Positions 6,190-12,264 of a DNA stretch of 12,264 nucleotides are shown here, piece after piece (within the stretch, counting starts at the first letter, position 1; the number at the start of each line of letters is the position of its first letter). The stretch lies in NCBI GenBank assembly GCA_002314805.1, contig DCHJ01000019.1, forward strand, positions 1 to 12,264, written 5' to 3'. The notes under the pieces are model-generated. The model worked only from the letters and a program-made list of their open reading frames with translations. It did no database searches and had not been told where the DNA came from. The DNA comes from Lachnospiraceae bacterium UBA1755 (GTDB taxonomy: Bacteria > Bacillota > Clostridia > Lachnospirales > Lachnospiraceae). Both the position numbers and the translations under genes were made by a program.

Positions 6190-7422
6190 TTATTTGCACT
6201 CTGCAATGATCTTTCTGATGTTTGCAGCTACTTCGTTGATCTCTTCCATTGATGAGTTAACGTTGATACCTGTACCTGATCCGAGACCCTTGTCAACAAC
6301 ACCGATAGAGATATTTACTGCTCTGTCGAGGATGTCATCTGTCTGCGGAAGCATATGCTTAGCGTATGTCCTCGGCTCATCATATCTCGGGCATGAGTAC
6401 GGGCAGTTGACCTTTGCAGCTGTTACGCGGTTAAGGATCTGCTCCATGTTGTTGTATACATGCCAGCCTGACTTAGCGATAGGTGCTGTACCTGCAGCTG
6501 CACAGAACTTGTCTGCAAGCTCCTTTGTATCAAAGAGGAGTGTAAGAAGTGTAGCGCACTCGCCCGGATCATTGATCGTCCTGAAGCCAAGTCCCTCGAT
6601 GCCCTGAAGCTGAGCCTTGAGAGCAGCCTTCTTCTCACGGAGTGTCTCAAGGATATTGTCAAGCTTTCTGCCCTGTGCAAGTGCAACAGCGCCTGAAAGC
6701 TCGTTCATACGGAAGTTCATACCAAGCATTGAACGGTTTCCTACCTCAACGCCCTGACGGCAGGGCTTATGTCCCTGATCGTGGAAACCAAAGCCTCTCT
6801 CGTAGAGATCGTCATCTGATGTACCAACGAAACCGCCGTCGCCTGATGTGATAGTCTTGAATGTATTGAGTGAGTAAGCACCCATATCACCGATGGTTCC
6901 GACTCTCCTGCCCTTGTATGAAGCGCCTACTGCCTGGCAGCAGTCCTCGATCACATAGAGGTTATGCTTCTTTGCGATCTCCATGATAGGATCCATATCG
7001 CAGGGGTTGCCCAGCATATGAACCGGAACGATAGCCTTTGTCCTTGGAGTGATAAGAGCCTCGATCTTTGTAGGATCGATCGTAAGTGACTCATCGATCT
7101 CAGCAAGTACCGGAACTGCCATTGAAAGTGCGATCGATGAAATTGAAGCGATGAATGTGTAACCGGGCACGATTACTTCGTCACCTGCTCCGATGCCAAG
7201 TGCTGCAAGACAGCAGAGAAGTGAGCTTGTACCTGATGATGTTGCGAATACATGCTTGTGACCAAGTCTCTCAGCCATCTCCTGCTCAAAGGTAACGACC
7301 TTGCCGCAGAAACCGTCTTTGCCGATCTCGCCGTAACGGAATAAATTACCTGTCTCCATTACATCAAGCAACTCTTTTCTCTCTTCATCTCCAAATACAT
7401 ATCTACCTGGACCGCCTGCCAT
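6190..7422 (-). CDS. DegT/DnrJ/EryC1/StrS family PLP aminotransferase
   Basis: The 410-aa protein is a fold-type I, PLP-dependent sugar/cyclitol aminotransferase that normally exchanges an amino group between glutamate or glutamine and a keto-sugar. Signature features are SGTSSL (63-68) for the PLP phosphate, EDCCQAVGA with Asp160 and Gln163 for the PLP ring, the Schiff-base Lys189 in SLNTFKTITSGDGG, and the MNFRMNELSGAVA segment (235-247). The start is set by a GGAGGTG Shine-Dalgarno. It lies 23 nt after one Gfo/Idh gene and is followed by another. Such dehydrogenase/aminotransferase pairs are known in aminocyclitol and amino-sugar biosynthesis. Here the setting of an importer and kinase instead suggests catabolism, with the enzyme removing an amino group. 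That direction is inference. Family assignment is very secure. Confidence 0.93.
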   Translation of the reverse strand: MAGGPGRYVFGDEERKELLDVMETGNLFRYGEIGKDGFCGKVVTFEQEMAERLGHKHVFATSSGTSSLLCCLAALGIGAGDEVIVPGYTFIASISSIALSMAVPVLAEIDESLTIDPTKIEALITPRTKAIVPVHMLGNPCDMDPIMEIAKKHNLYVIEDCCQAVGASYKGRRVGTIGDMGAYSLNTFKTITSGDGGFVGTSDDDLYERGFGFHDQGHKPCRQGVEVGNRSMLGMNFRMNELSGAVALAQGRKLDNILETLREKKAALKAQLQGIEGLGFRTINDPGECATLLTLLFDTKELADKFCAAAGTAPIAKSGWHVYNNMEQILNRVTAAKVNCPYSCPRYDEPRTYAKHMLPQTDDILDRAVNISIGVVDKGLGSGTGINVNSSMEEINEVAANIRKIIAECK

Positions 7423-7445
7423 AATAAAACACCTCCATTTAAAAA

Positions 7446-8336
7446 TTATTTATTTAATAACATTTCCAAAACCTCAAGATTCAGAAGCGTATCTTCCAGC
7501 GGAACGATATACGCATCCTCACCCTGTATTGCCTTACTGAATGCTTCGGCCTCTGCTCTGTAGAGCTCCTCGCCCTTGCCCGGTTCGAATATCATCGGCA
7601 CCACGGCCACGTCCTTCTCTCCGACTGCAACGGCCCGCTGCTCCTGCGCTCCGTCAAACCAGCTCTGCAGCGACCCGACTGTCCCGCTGTCATACATGAC
7701 ACTTGCCGCTGCATGCCAGTCCACGCCGCCCTTCATCCTGAAGCACGCGCTTCCCGAAGAGATCCTTGCACCCTCATGCTTCATGACATAATTCATAAAA
7801 TCGATCACATAGCAGCCCACGTCATACAGACAGCCGCCTCCCAGTCCGGGATCCTCCCTTGCCGGGCTCGCCCAGTCGAGGGTATAGCCATGGCTGCCCT
7901 GCAGACCCGCGATCCTGCCCAGACTGCCTGACTCAAGCACTCTGTTAAACTCAGCAAACCTTTCACCGTAACGATACATGAAAGCTTCCATCAGCAGCAC
8001 ATTGTTCTCAGCCGCGACCCTTGCCATAAGCTCGCCTTCTGCGCGGTTCATAGCCATGGGCTTTTCACAGAGCACATGCTTGCCGTGCTGCATCGCCTTG
8101 ATCGAGAGCTCAGCGTGAAGCGCGTTGGGTACTGCGATATACACAGCCTCGACATCAGGATCCTCAAAAAGCTCGTCATAGGTCAGATGCTTTACATCGG
8201 GAAGGTAATCATCCGCGATCTTCGACCGGGACCCTACTGCCGTAAGCTTACAGATATCTGAGTGCAGCATTTCCGGAATCATATAGTCTCTTGAAATAAG
8301 ACCAAGTCCAATAATACCCCAGTTAACGGTCCGCAT
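7446..8336 (-). CDS. Gfo/Idh/MocA family oxidoreductase (first in operon)
   Basis: This 296-aa NAD(P)-dependent oxidoreductase is probably cytosolic. From the chosen start, the Rossmann motif is WGIIGLGLIS (6-15), EKP lies at 91-93, MEAFMYRY at 116-123, and the catalytic segment is GGGCLYDVGCY with Asp172 and Tyr176 in the place of the usual His. This pattern fits the subgroup that includes dimeric dihydrodiol dehydrogenase and glucose-fructose oxidoreductase. The frame is open to an upstream ATG at 8420. I prefer ATG 8336 (or 8339) because GGGAGG lies just upstream (8343-8348), family homology begins there, and the extra 28 residues are Arg-rich with no family match. By eye the gene is more G+C-rich and less codon-biased than its neighbours. 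The substrate is unknown; the context suggests the pathway sugar or its keto form. Confidence 0.88.
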   Translation of the reverse strand: MRTVNWGIIGLGLISRDYMIPEMLHSDICKLTAVGSRSKIADDYLPDVKHLTYDELFEDPDVEAVYIAVPNALHAELSIKAMQHGKHVLCEKPMAMNRAEGELMARVAAENNVLLMEAFMYRYGERFAEFNRVLESGSLGRIAGLQGSHGYTLDWASPAREDPGLGGGCLYDVGCYVIDFMNYVMKHEGARISSGSACFRMKGGVDWHAAASVMYDSGTVGSLQSWFDGAQEQRAVAVGEKDVAVVPMIFEPGKGEELYRAEAEAFSKAIQGEDAYIVPLEDTLLNLEVLEMLLNK

Positions 8337-8353
8337 CATTATCCTCCCTCTGT

Positions 8354-8371
8354 ATATGCGGGTGCGCATAT
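8354..8371 (-). other. Hairpin next to the oxidoreductase ribosome-binding site
   Basis: ATATGCG (8354-8360) and CGCATAT (8365-8371) form a perfect 7-bp stem with a 4-nt loop. It ends about 6 nt before the GGGAGG Shine-Dalgarno of the Gfo/Idh gene. It could stabilise the 5' end of a processed message or influence initiation. Confidence 0.35.
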
Positions 8372-8439
8372 CAGCTTTACCGGCTCCCCGGACTGCATGA
8401 AGCCTGTCCTCCGGCTCCAACCGGCACCCTGTGAAACCC

Positions 8440-8461
8440 GAGGGGCGGCATGCCGCCCCTC
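8440..8461 (-). other. Perfect GC-rich hairpin after the isomerase-like gene
   Basis: GAGGGGCGG, CATG, CCGCCCCTC: a perfect 9-bp stem with a 4-nt loop, about 20 nt after the isomerase-like stop codon. The minus-strand sequence beyond it is GGGTTTCAC, which has only three U residues. It is therefore a weak terminator at best, and read-through into the next gene is expected. The stem core GGGCGGCA recurs in the hairpin before the PfkB gene. Confidence 0.5.
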
Positions 8462-8481
8462 TGTTGGCTTCATAAATATAA

Positions 8482-9537
8482 TTATTCGATACCCATGATG
8501 AGATTGTTTACATACATCTCGAGCTTCTCGTAATTGCGAGTCTTGATGCACTTAGCCTGGAACTTCTTGTCGAACTTGGCAACCTTCTGCTCCATTGTCT
8601 TAACGATCTCCATTGAATTGATGATGTGGCGATACTGATCCTCAGCCTTCTGAGTTCTCATAGCCTTAACATCAAGACCAACCATCTGTCCGTCTGAACC
8701 ATAGTTGTTGTCCATAAGCACCTTAACCTGATCGAATGCGCTTCTGAGTGACTCAGCACCGAATGACTTATCCTGGTCATAACGGCATCCGTTCTGGTCA
8801 TTGAGATGTACTGAACCGAGCTTGCCGAACTTAAGAGCGAATGCCATCTCGTTGGCCGGATCAAGACCTGCAAGGATAGCATGTGCTGACTCAAGAACTG
8901 CTCCGACTCTCTTAGGATCTATAGATGCAGCTGAAACTGCCATTACATGGCCGATTGTGCCGCAGTATGAACGATCGATAGGCTCATTGGGCTTGGACTC
9001 GATGAGTACCTTGATATCGCTGTCATATGCAAGCATAGCATTGATGGAATCGATGAGCTGTGTGATCTTCTGAACAGGATCCTTTGACTCTGCGCAGAGA
9101 GTACCCTCACGTGCAAGCCAGAGCACGATGTTCTTAGCGCCGAGAGCCTTGGCGATATCGATTGAACGATATGCTCTCCACATAGCGAACTCATAGTCTT
9201 CCTTGCTGTTGGATGTGAAGCCGCCGTCTGTTGTATGCGGATCCATCCAGAGCCTCGGTGCTACGAACTCAGCCACAAGACCTCTCTTGTCAAGCTCAGC
9301 CTTAACATCCTTAGCATAATCAATGATCTGATTCTCTGTCATGTTGTTCATATCCGGAACAGCATCATCATCATGGAACTGTACGCCGTCAAGCCCGATC
9401 TTCTTGAAAGCATCAAACTTCTCAAGGATGTCAATTGTTGGACGAACGCCGGGACCGAAAGCTTCTACGCCTTCATTTACGTTCCATGGTCCGCAAGTAA
9501 ACCTGAATCTTGACTTGAACTTCTTAGCTGCTGCCAT
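8482..9537 (-). CDS. Xylose-isomerase-like TIM-barrel sugar isomerase
   Basis: The 351-aa protein resembles actinobacterial-type (class I) xylose isomerases, which interconvert aldoses and ketoses with two divalent metals. Shared landmarks are Trp18, Phe27, the His55/Asp58 catalytic pair in FHDDD, GGFTSN (105-110), Trp140 in LWLAREG, Glu180 and Lys182 in ESKPNEP, Glu216 and His219, Asp254/Asp256 in YDQD, and Asp289. One metal ligand differs: the Asp expected in HIDLN is His244 in VHLND. It is somewhat shorter than typical family members (about 380-395 aa). AAGGAGG precedes the start. No xylulokinase is present, so xylose may not be the substrate. The gene opens the catabolic block, downstream of its own probable promoter. 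Isomerase or epimerase activity on another sugar is likely; the exact reaction is uncertain. Confidence 0.88.
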   Translation of the reverse strand: MAAAKKFKSRFRFTCGPWNVNEGVEAFGPGVRPTIDILEKFDAFKKIGLDGVQFHDDDAVPDMNNMTENQIIDYAKDVKAELDKRGLVAEFVAPRLWMDPHTTDGGFTSNSKEDYEFAMWRAYRSIDIAKALGAKNIVLWLAREGTLCAESKDPVQKITQLIDSINAMLAYDSDIKVLIESKPNEPIDRSYCGTIGHVMAVSAASIDPKRVGAVLESAHAILAGLDPANEMAFALKFGKLGSVHLNDQNGCRYDQDKSFGAESLRSAFDQVKVLMDNNYGSDGQMVGLDVKAMRTQKAEDQYRHIINSMEIVKTMEQKVAKFDKKFQAKCIKTRNYEKLEMYVNNLIMGIE

Positions 9538-9556
9538 AAGTTTTCCTCCTTAAAAT

Positions 9557-9572
9557 GAAAAATATATTTTTC
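9557..9572. promoter_or_regulatory. AT-rich perfect palindrome in the isomerase leader
   Basis: GAAAAATATATTTTTC is a 16-nt perfect palindrome lying between the candidate -10 box and the Shine-Dalgarno, at about the predicted transcription start. It could be a repressor operator or a leader hairpin. AT-rich palindromes also arise by chance, so confidence is limited. Confidence 0.35.
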
Positions 9573-9579
9573 TGTTTAC

Positions 9580-9608
9580 ATTACACAACTAAACTAAAGC
9601 TTAATCAA
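9580..9608 (-). promoter_or_regulatory. Candidate sigma-A promoter of the isomerase-led block
   Basis: On the minus strand TTGATT (9603-9608, four of six -35 matches) is followed by a 17-nt spacer and TGTAAT (9580-9585, five of six -10 matches). Initiation near 9573 would leave a leader of about 36 nt before ATG 9537. The surrounding region is AT-rich, as expected for a promoter. It would let the catabolic genes be transcribed separately from the transporter. Confidence 0.5.
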
Positions 9609-9685
9609 TACTAACCTCTTCTAAACCGTATTTTAGTTGATAATATACATTAAAGCTTTGTTTTATCCGCCTTTTTCCGAATTTT

Positions 9686-9719
9686 GCTTAAGCACTTTAT
9701 ATCCGCTTAAACACTTTAT
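9686..9719. repeat. 15-bp direct repeat at 19-bp spacing, possible operator
   Basis: GCTTAAGCACTTTAT (9686-9700) and GCTTAAACACTTTAT (9705-9719) match at 14 of 15 positions and start 19 bp apart, close to two helical turns. They lie in the gap between the permease and isomerase-like genes, about 80-110 bp upstream of the candidate promoter. The same GCTTAA core recurs at 9599-9604 inside the promoter spacer. Direct repeats of this type are typical activator sites (for example AraC-type). No regulator gene is visible. Confidence 0.45.
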
Positions 9720-9723
9720 CAAT

Positions 9724-9764
9724 CCCGGTACATACAGAATATTCTGCTGCATGCATCTGCCGGG
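9724..9764 (-). other. Weak stem with an internal palindrome after the permease gene
   Basis: CCCGG (9724-9728) and CCGGG (9760-9764) enclose a loop containing the 12-nt palindrome CAGAATATTCTG (9735-9746). It lies immediately past the permease stop codon. ATTG, not a U-run, follows on the minus strand, so termination here would be weak. It is recorded as the only terminator candidate between the transporter and catabolic genes. Confidence 0.3.
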
Positions 9765-9768
9765 CGCA

Positions 9769-10926
9769 TCATTTCTTCTTTCTCTTCGGAACAAGGTCGA
9801 TCGCTACAGATGCAAGAATTACAAGACCCTTTACCGTCTGCTGCCAGTCTGCCGAGATACCCAGCATTGACATACCGTTGTTAAGGATAGCGATCACGAA
9901 GCATCCGATCAGGGCAAGAGCGATAGAGCCGGCACCGCCGGATACGGAAGCACCGCCGACATAGCAGGCTGCAATAGCATCAAGCTCAAAGTTGACTCCG
10001 GCCTTGGGTGTAGCTGCATTAAGTCTTGCTGCATATACGATAGCTGCAATAGCTGTCGTGAAGCCGTTGTTGGTATATGCAAGGAACATGGTCTTTCTGT
10101 CCTTGATACCGGAAAGAGCTGCGGCCTTTCTGTTGCCGCCGACAGCGTAAAGGCTGCGGCCGAAGATAGTCCTCTTACATACAAAGCTGTATACAAGGCA
10201 GAGCACAAGCATAATAACGAGTACTGTCGGATAGCCTTTGTGATTAGCCATTTCGATCGAGAGGAACATGATAACTGCTACGATAACGATGCAGAGAACG
10301 AGTGTACCTGTAACAGGCTTAACCGGTATTCCGTTCTTAACCTTGTTGTTTCTCTCCCTGAACTGTATAAATACGAATACCGCGCATGCGATGACTGCAA
10401 GGATAATCGTGAGTAAGAACGGATCGCATCCGAACAGTTCAGCCAGATATGAGCCTGCTATGCTTCTGAAGCTCTCCTGGAACGGTCCGATGGAGGCTCC
10501 GTCAAGCACTACCTGAGTAAGTCCCCTGAATACGAGCTCCGATGAAAGTGTTACGATAAACGGCGGGATATCATAAACTGAGATCCAGAAACCGTTCCAT
10601 GCACCGATGATGATACCTACTGCAAGTGATACCAGCAGTGTCACCAGGAATCCGCACTTAAGATTGACCTGGAAGATAGCTGCAATAGCTCCGATGAAGG
10701 CAAGCACCGAGCCTACAGAGAGGTCGACATTGCCTGTCAGAATTACGGGAAGCATACCGCAGACCATGATAACTACGTATGAGTTCTGGAGGATGATGTT
10801 AGTAAGGTTTGTTGACGTAAACATCAGTCCGCCTGTAAGTATCTGGAACAGTATGGCGATCAATACAAGGATGATGACCATACTGTACTTCTTAAGAATT
10901 GCTCCGACTTTATTTGTCTTTTCCAT
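9769..10926 (-). CDS. mmsB: Multiple-monosaccharide ABC transporter permease (MmsB/GguB type)
   Basis: This 385-aa integral membrane protein of the CUT2 (ribose/xylose-type) ABC importers forms the inner-membrane channel. It is very hydrophobic, with many transmembrane stretches. It carries the diagnostic N-terminal half LILQNSY-like/GMLPVILTGNVDLSVGS (NIILQNSY 43-50, GNVDLSVGS 65-73) and a distinctive central charged loop (RERNNKVKNGIP) typical of the longer GguB/MmsB permeases rather than RbsC. The frame is open to an ATG at 10962 that would overlap the ATPase gene. I prefer ATG 10926 because AAGGAG lies 10 nt upstream and homology begins there. It is 28 nt after the ATPase gene, clearly the same transcript. 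Likely substrates are aldoses such as arabinose, galactose, glucose or xylose, or the unknown pathway sugar. The C-terminus ends in RKKK. Confidence 0.92.
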   Translation of the reverse strand: MEKTNKVGAILKKYSMVIILVLIAILFQILTGGLMFTSTNLTNIILQNSYVVIMVCGMLPVILTGNVDLSVGSVLAFIGAIAAIFQVNLKCGFLVTLLVSLAVGIIIGAWNGFWISVYDIPPFIVTLSSELVFRGLTQVVLDGASIGPFQESFRSIAGSYLAELFGCDPFLLTIILAVIACAVFVFIQFRERNNKVKNGIPVKPVTGTLVLCIVIVAVIMFLSIEMANHKGYPTVLVIMLVLCLVYSFVCKRTIFGRSLYAVGGNRKAAALSGIKDRKTMFLAYTNNGFTTAIAAIVYAARLNAATPKAGVNFELDAIAACYVGGASVSGGAGSIALALIGCFVIAILNNGMSMLGISADWQQTVKGLVILASVAIDLVPKRKKK

Positions 10927-10954
10927 TTTATTCTCTCTCCTTTTGCCTGTGGAA

Positions 10955-12264
10955 TTATACAAGCAGCTTCATTACGTTCTCCTGAGTTGCATCCTTGATG
11001 TCCATCTCGCCGTTGATCTTACCCTCATTTACGATGTAGAGTCTGTCACAAAGCCCGAGAAGCTCAGGTAACTCAGATGACACTACCAGCACTGCCTTGC
11101 CTGATGCTGCAAGCTCGTTGATAATGCAGTAGATATCGTACTTTGCACCGACATCGATACCTCTTGTCGGTTCATCAAGCATCAGTACATCCGGCTGGTT
11201 GTACATCCACTTTGCCACTACTACCTTCTGCATGTTGCCGCCCGACAGATCTCCCACGTTCTGGAAGATGCTTGAGCACTTAACACCGAACTGCTTTGCA
11301 TTTTCTCCGGTCTCCCTGATCTCCTTATTCAGGTCAAGGATCCCGTTATTGGAAATTCTCTTAAGATTTGAAAGAGAGATATTCATACTGATCGTATTTC
11401 TCAGGATCAGTCCGTACTGCTTTCTGTCCTCTGACAGATAAGCAATACCGTTTTCGATCGCTTTGCTTGGTGTTGAGCAGTCGATCTTCTTACCTTCCTT
11501 AAATACTTCGCCTGTGATATGACATCCGTAGCTCTTGCCGAATACCGACATGCAAAGCTCCGTACGTCCTGCACCCATAAGTCCCGCAAGTCCGACAACC
11601 TCGCCCTTGCGGAGCTTGATATTGGCATGATCTATAACAAGCTTATCCGTGAACTCGGGATGATGTACGCACCAATCCTTGACTTCGAAGTAAACCTCAT
11701 CATGGATCTTATTTGTCTTCTTTGGATATCTGTTGGTAAGCTCACGGCCTACCATGTTCTTGATAAGATCATCCTCAGTAACCTTCTTTGCGTCATCAAA
11801 GTCCGCAACTGTCTGACCGTCACGAAGGACTGTGATCGAGTCTGTACAATAGCAGATCTCATTGAGCTTATGAGAGATGATGATACATGTTATCCCGTCT
11901 GCCTTCAAGGTAAGAAGCAGATCAAGAAGGTTCTTAGACTCCTGCTCGTTAAGCGCTGCTGTCGGCTCATCAAGGATGAGTATCTTACAGTTCTTGGCCA
12001 GAGCCTTGGCGATCTCTACCAGCTGCTGCTTACCCACACCGATCTGATTGACAGGAGTAGAAGGATCATCATCTGTAAGTCCTACTCTTTTCATAAACGG
12101 AATTGCGTTTTTATATGTCAGGTTCCAGTCCATGATATTGTGTTTACCCTGGATGTGACCCAAGAAAATATTCTCGGCTATAGAGAGAAGCGGGATAAGC
12201 GCAAGCTCCTGATGGATGATCGCGATTCCTTCCTCCTCCGAATCTCTGATAGTCTTGAATTTGC
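10955..12264 (-). CDS. mmsA: Multiple-monosaccharide ABC transporter ATP-binding protein (MmsA/GguA type), 5'-truncated
   Basis: This double-NBD ATPase of a CUT2 sugar importer works at the inner face of the membrane with the permease encoded next. The window holds 435 codons of a protein normally near 510 aa. The gene continues past base 12264, so the first Walker A is missing. The visible order is the Q-loop in AIIHQELALIP and ENIFLG, degenerate signature IGVGKQQ, Walker B LILDEPTAAL, switch region IISHKL; then NBD2 with degenerate Walker A GLMGAGRTE, signature LSGGNMQK, Walker B LMLDEPTRGID and VSSELPELLG. The C-terminus DATQENVMKLLV resembles GguA/MmsA. A TTG at 12161-12163 is an internal Leu codon, not a start, since family sequence continues upstream of it. 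The sugar-binding protein gene is probably off the right edge. Confidence 0.93.
   Translation of the reverse strand, partial: KFKTIRDSEEEGIAIIHQELALIPLLSIAENIFLGHIQGKHNIMDWNLTYKNAIPFMKRVGLTDDDPSTPVNQIGVGKQQLVEIAKALAKNCKILILDEPTAALNEQESKNLLDLLLTLKADGITCIIISHKLNEICYCTDSITVLRDGQTVADFDDAKKVTEDDLIKNMVGRELTNRYPKKTNKIHDEVYFEVKDWCVHHPEFTDKLVIDHANIKLRKGEVVGLAGLMGAGRTELCMSVFGKSYGCHITGEVFKEGKKIDCSTPSKAIENGIAYLSEDRKQYGLILRNTISMNISLSNLKRISNNGILDLNKEIRETGENAKQFGVKCSSIFQNVGDLSGGNMQKVVVAKWMYNQPDVLMLDEPTRGIDVGAKYDIYCIINELAASGKAVLVVSSELPELLGLCDRLYIVNEGKINGEMDIKDATQENVMKLLV

Noticed and set aside
6190..7422. Part of an aminoglycoside or nucleotide-sugar biosynthesis cluster
   Set aside because: No glycosyltransferase, nucleotidyltransferase or other biosynthetic gene is present. 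The importer and kinase context fits catabolism better.
8482..9537. Naming the isomerase-like gene xylA
   Set aside because: The family match is good, but one metal ligand differs and no xylulokinase is near, so xylose as substrate is not supported.
3782..9537. Inositol (iol) catabolic operon
   Set aside because: Gfo/Idh, a TIM barrel and a PfkB kinase recall iol genes. The TIM barrel, however, is xylose-isomerase type, IolD/IolB/IolJ are missing, and the Gfo/Idh active sites are not inositol dehydrogenase-like.
10927..10962. Longer permease start at 10962
   Set aside because: It would overlap the ATPase stop, lacks a Shine-Dalgarno, and adds 12 residues with no homology. The AAGGAG upstream of 10926 explains the start.
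12161..12163. TTG as the start of the ATPase gene
   Set aside because: The frame continues upstream to the window edge and encodes the family Q-loop (AIIHQELALIP), so this is an internal Leu codon of a truncated gene.
1..12264. tRNA, rRNA, CRISPR array, insertion sequence, prophage
   Set aside because: No cloverleaf, conserved rRNA stretch, regularly spaced repeats, transposase or phage gene was seen in reading the window.

Overview
The window is about 12.3 kb of bacterial DNA. It reads as one long run of genes, all on the minus strand, so transcription goes from the high-numbered end toward base 1. Nearly every gene is preceded by a strong Shine-Dalgarno (GGAGG/AAGGAG). G+C is intermediate, and the glutamate dehydrogenase closely resembles, from memory, the NAD-linked enzyme of Clostridium symbiosum. 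Together these suggest a Firmicute of the class Clostridia, most likely a gut- or rumen-type Lachnospiraceae. The genus cannot be set from this sequence alone.

In transcription order, the right end carries an ABC sugar importer of the multiple-monosaccharide (MmsAB/GguAB, CUT2) type. The double ATPase is cut by the window edge (10955-12264) and is followed by the permease (9769-10926). A 231-nt gap then holds a good candidate sigma-A promoter, a 15-bp direct repeat at 19-bp spacing and an AT-rich palindrome. Catabolic-looking genes follow: a xylose-isomerase-like TIM barrel (8482-9537), a Gfo/Idh/MocA oxidoreductase (7446-8336), a DegT/DnrJ/EryC1/StrS PLP aminotransferase (6190-7422), a second Gfo/Idh/MocA oxidoreductase (4868-5998), a PfkB sugar kinase (3782-4783), a mannitol-1-phosphate dehydrogenase-family protein (2506-3723), a mutarotase-like DUF4380-type protein (1654-2499) and an NAD-type glutamate dehydrogenase (273-1625). 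Two hairpins, one terminator-like, follow the last gene.

Read as one unit, the genes suggest uptake of a sugar or amino sugar followed by oxidation/reduction, transamination, isomerisation, phosphorylation and delivery of a phosphorylated ketose to glycolysis. Glutamate dehydrogenase could recycle the glutamate or 2-oxoglutarate used by the aminotransferase. This pathway is inference. The gene set matches no complete pathway I can name: it is not standard xylose, inositol or mannitol catabolism. No regulator, solute-binding protein or aldolase is visible in the window.

Several intergenic gaps carry strong hairpins. The most striking is a 190-nt gap (5999-6189) filled by four consecutive stem-loops, including one with 21-nt arms. 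These may tune expression of individual genes by partial termination or mRNA processing. There are no RNA genes, mobile elements or CRISPR arrays, and the plus strand has no convincing gene.
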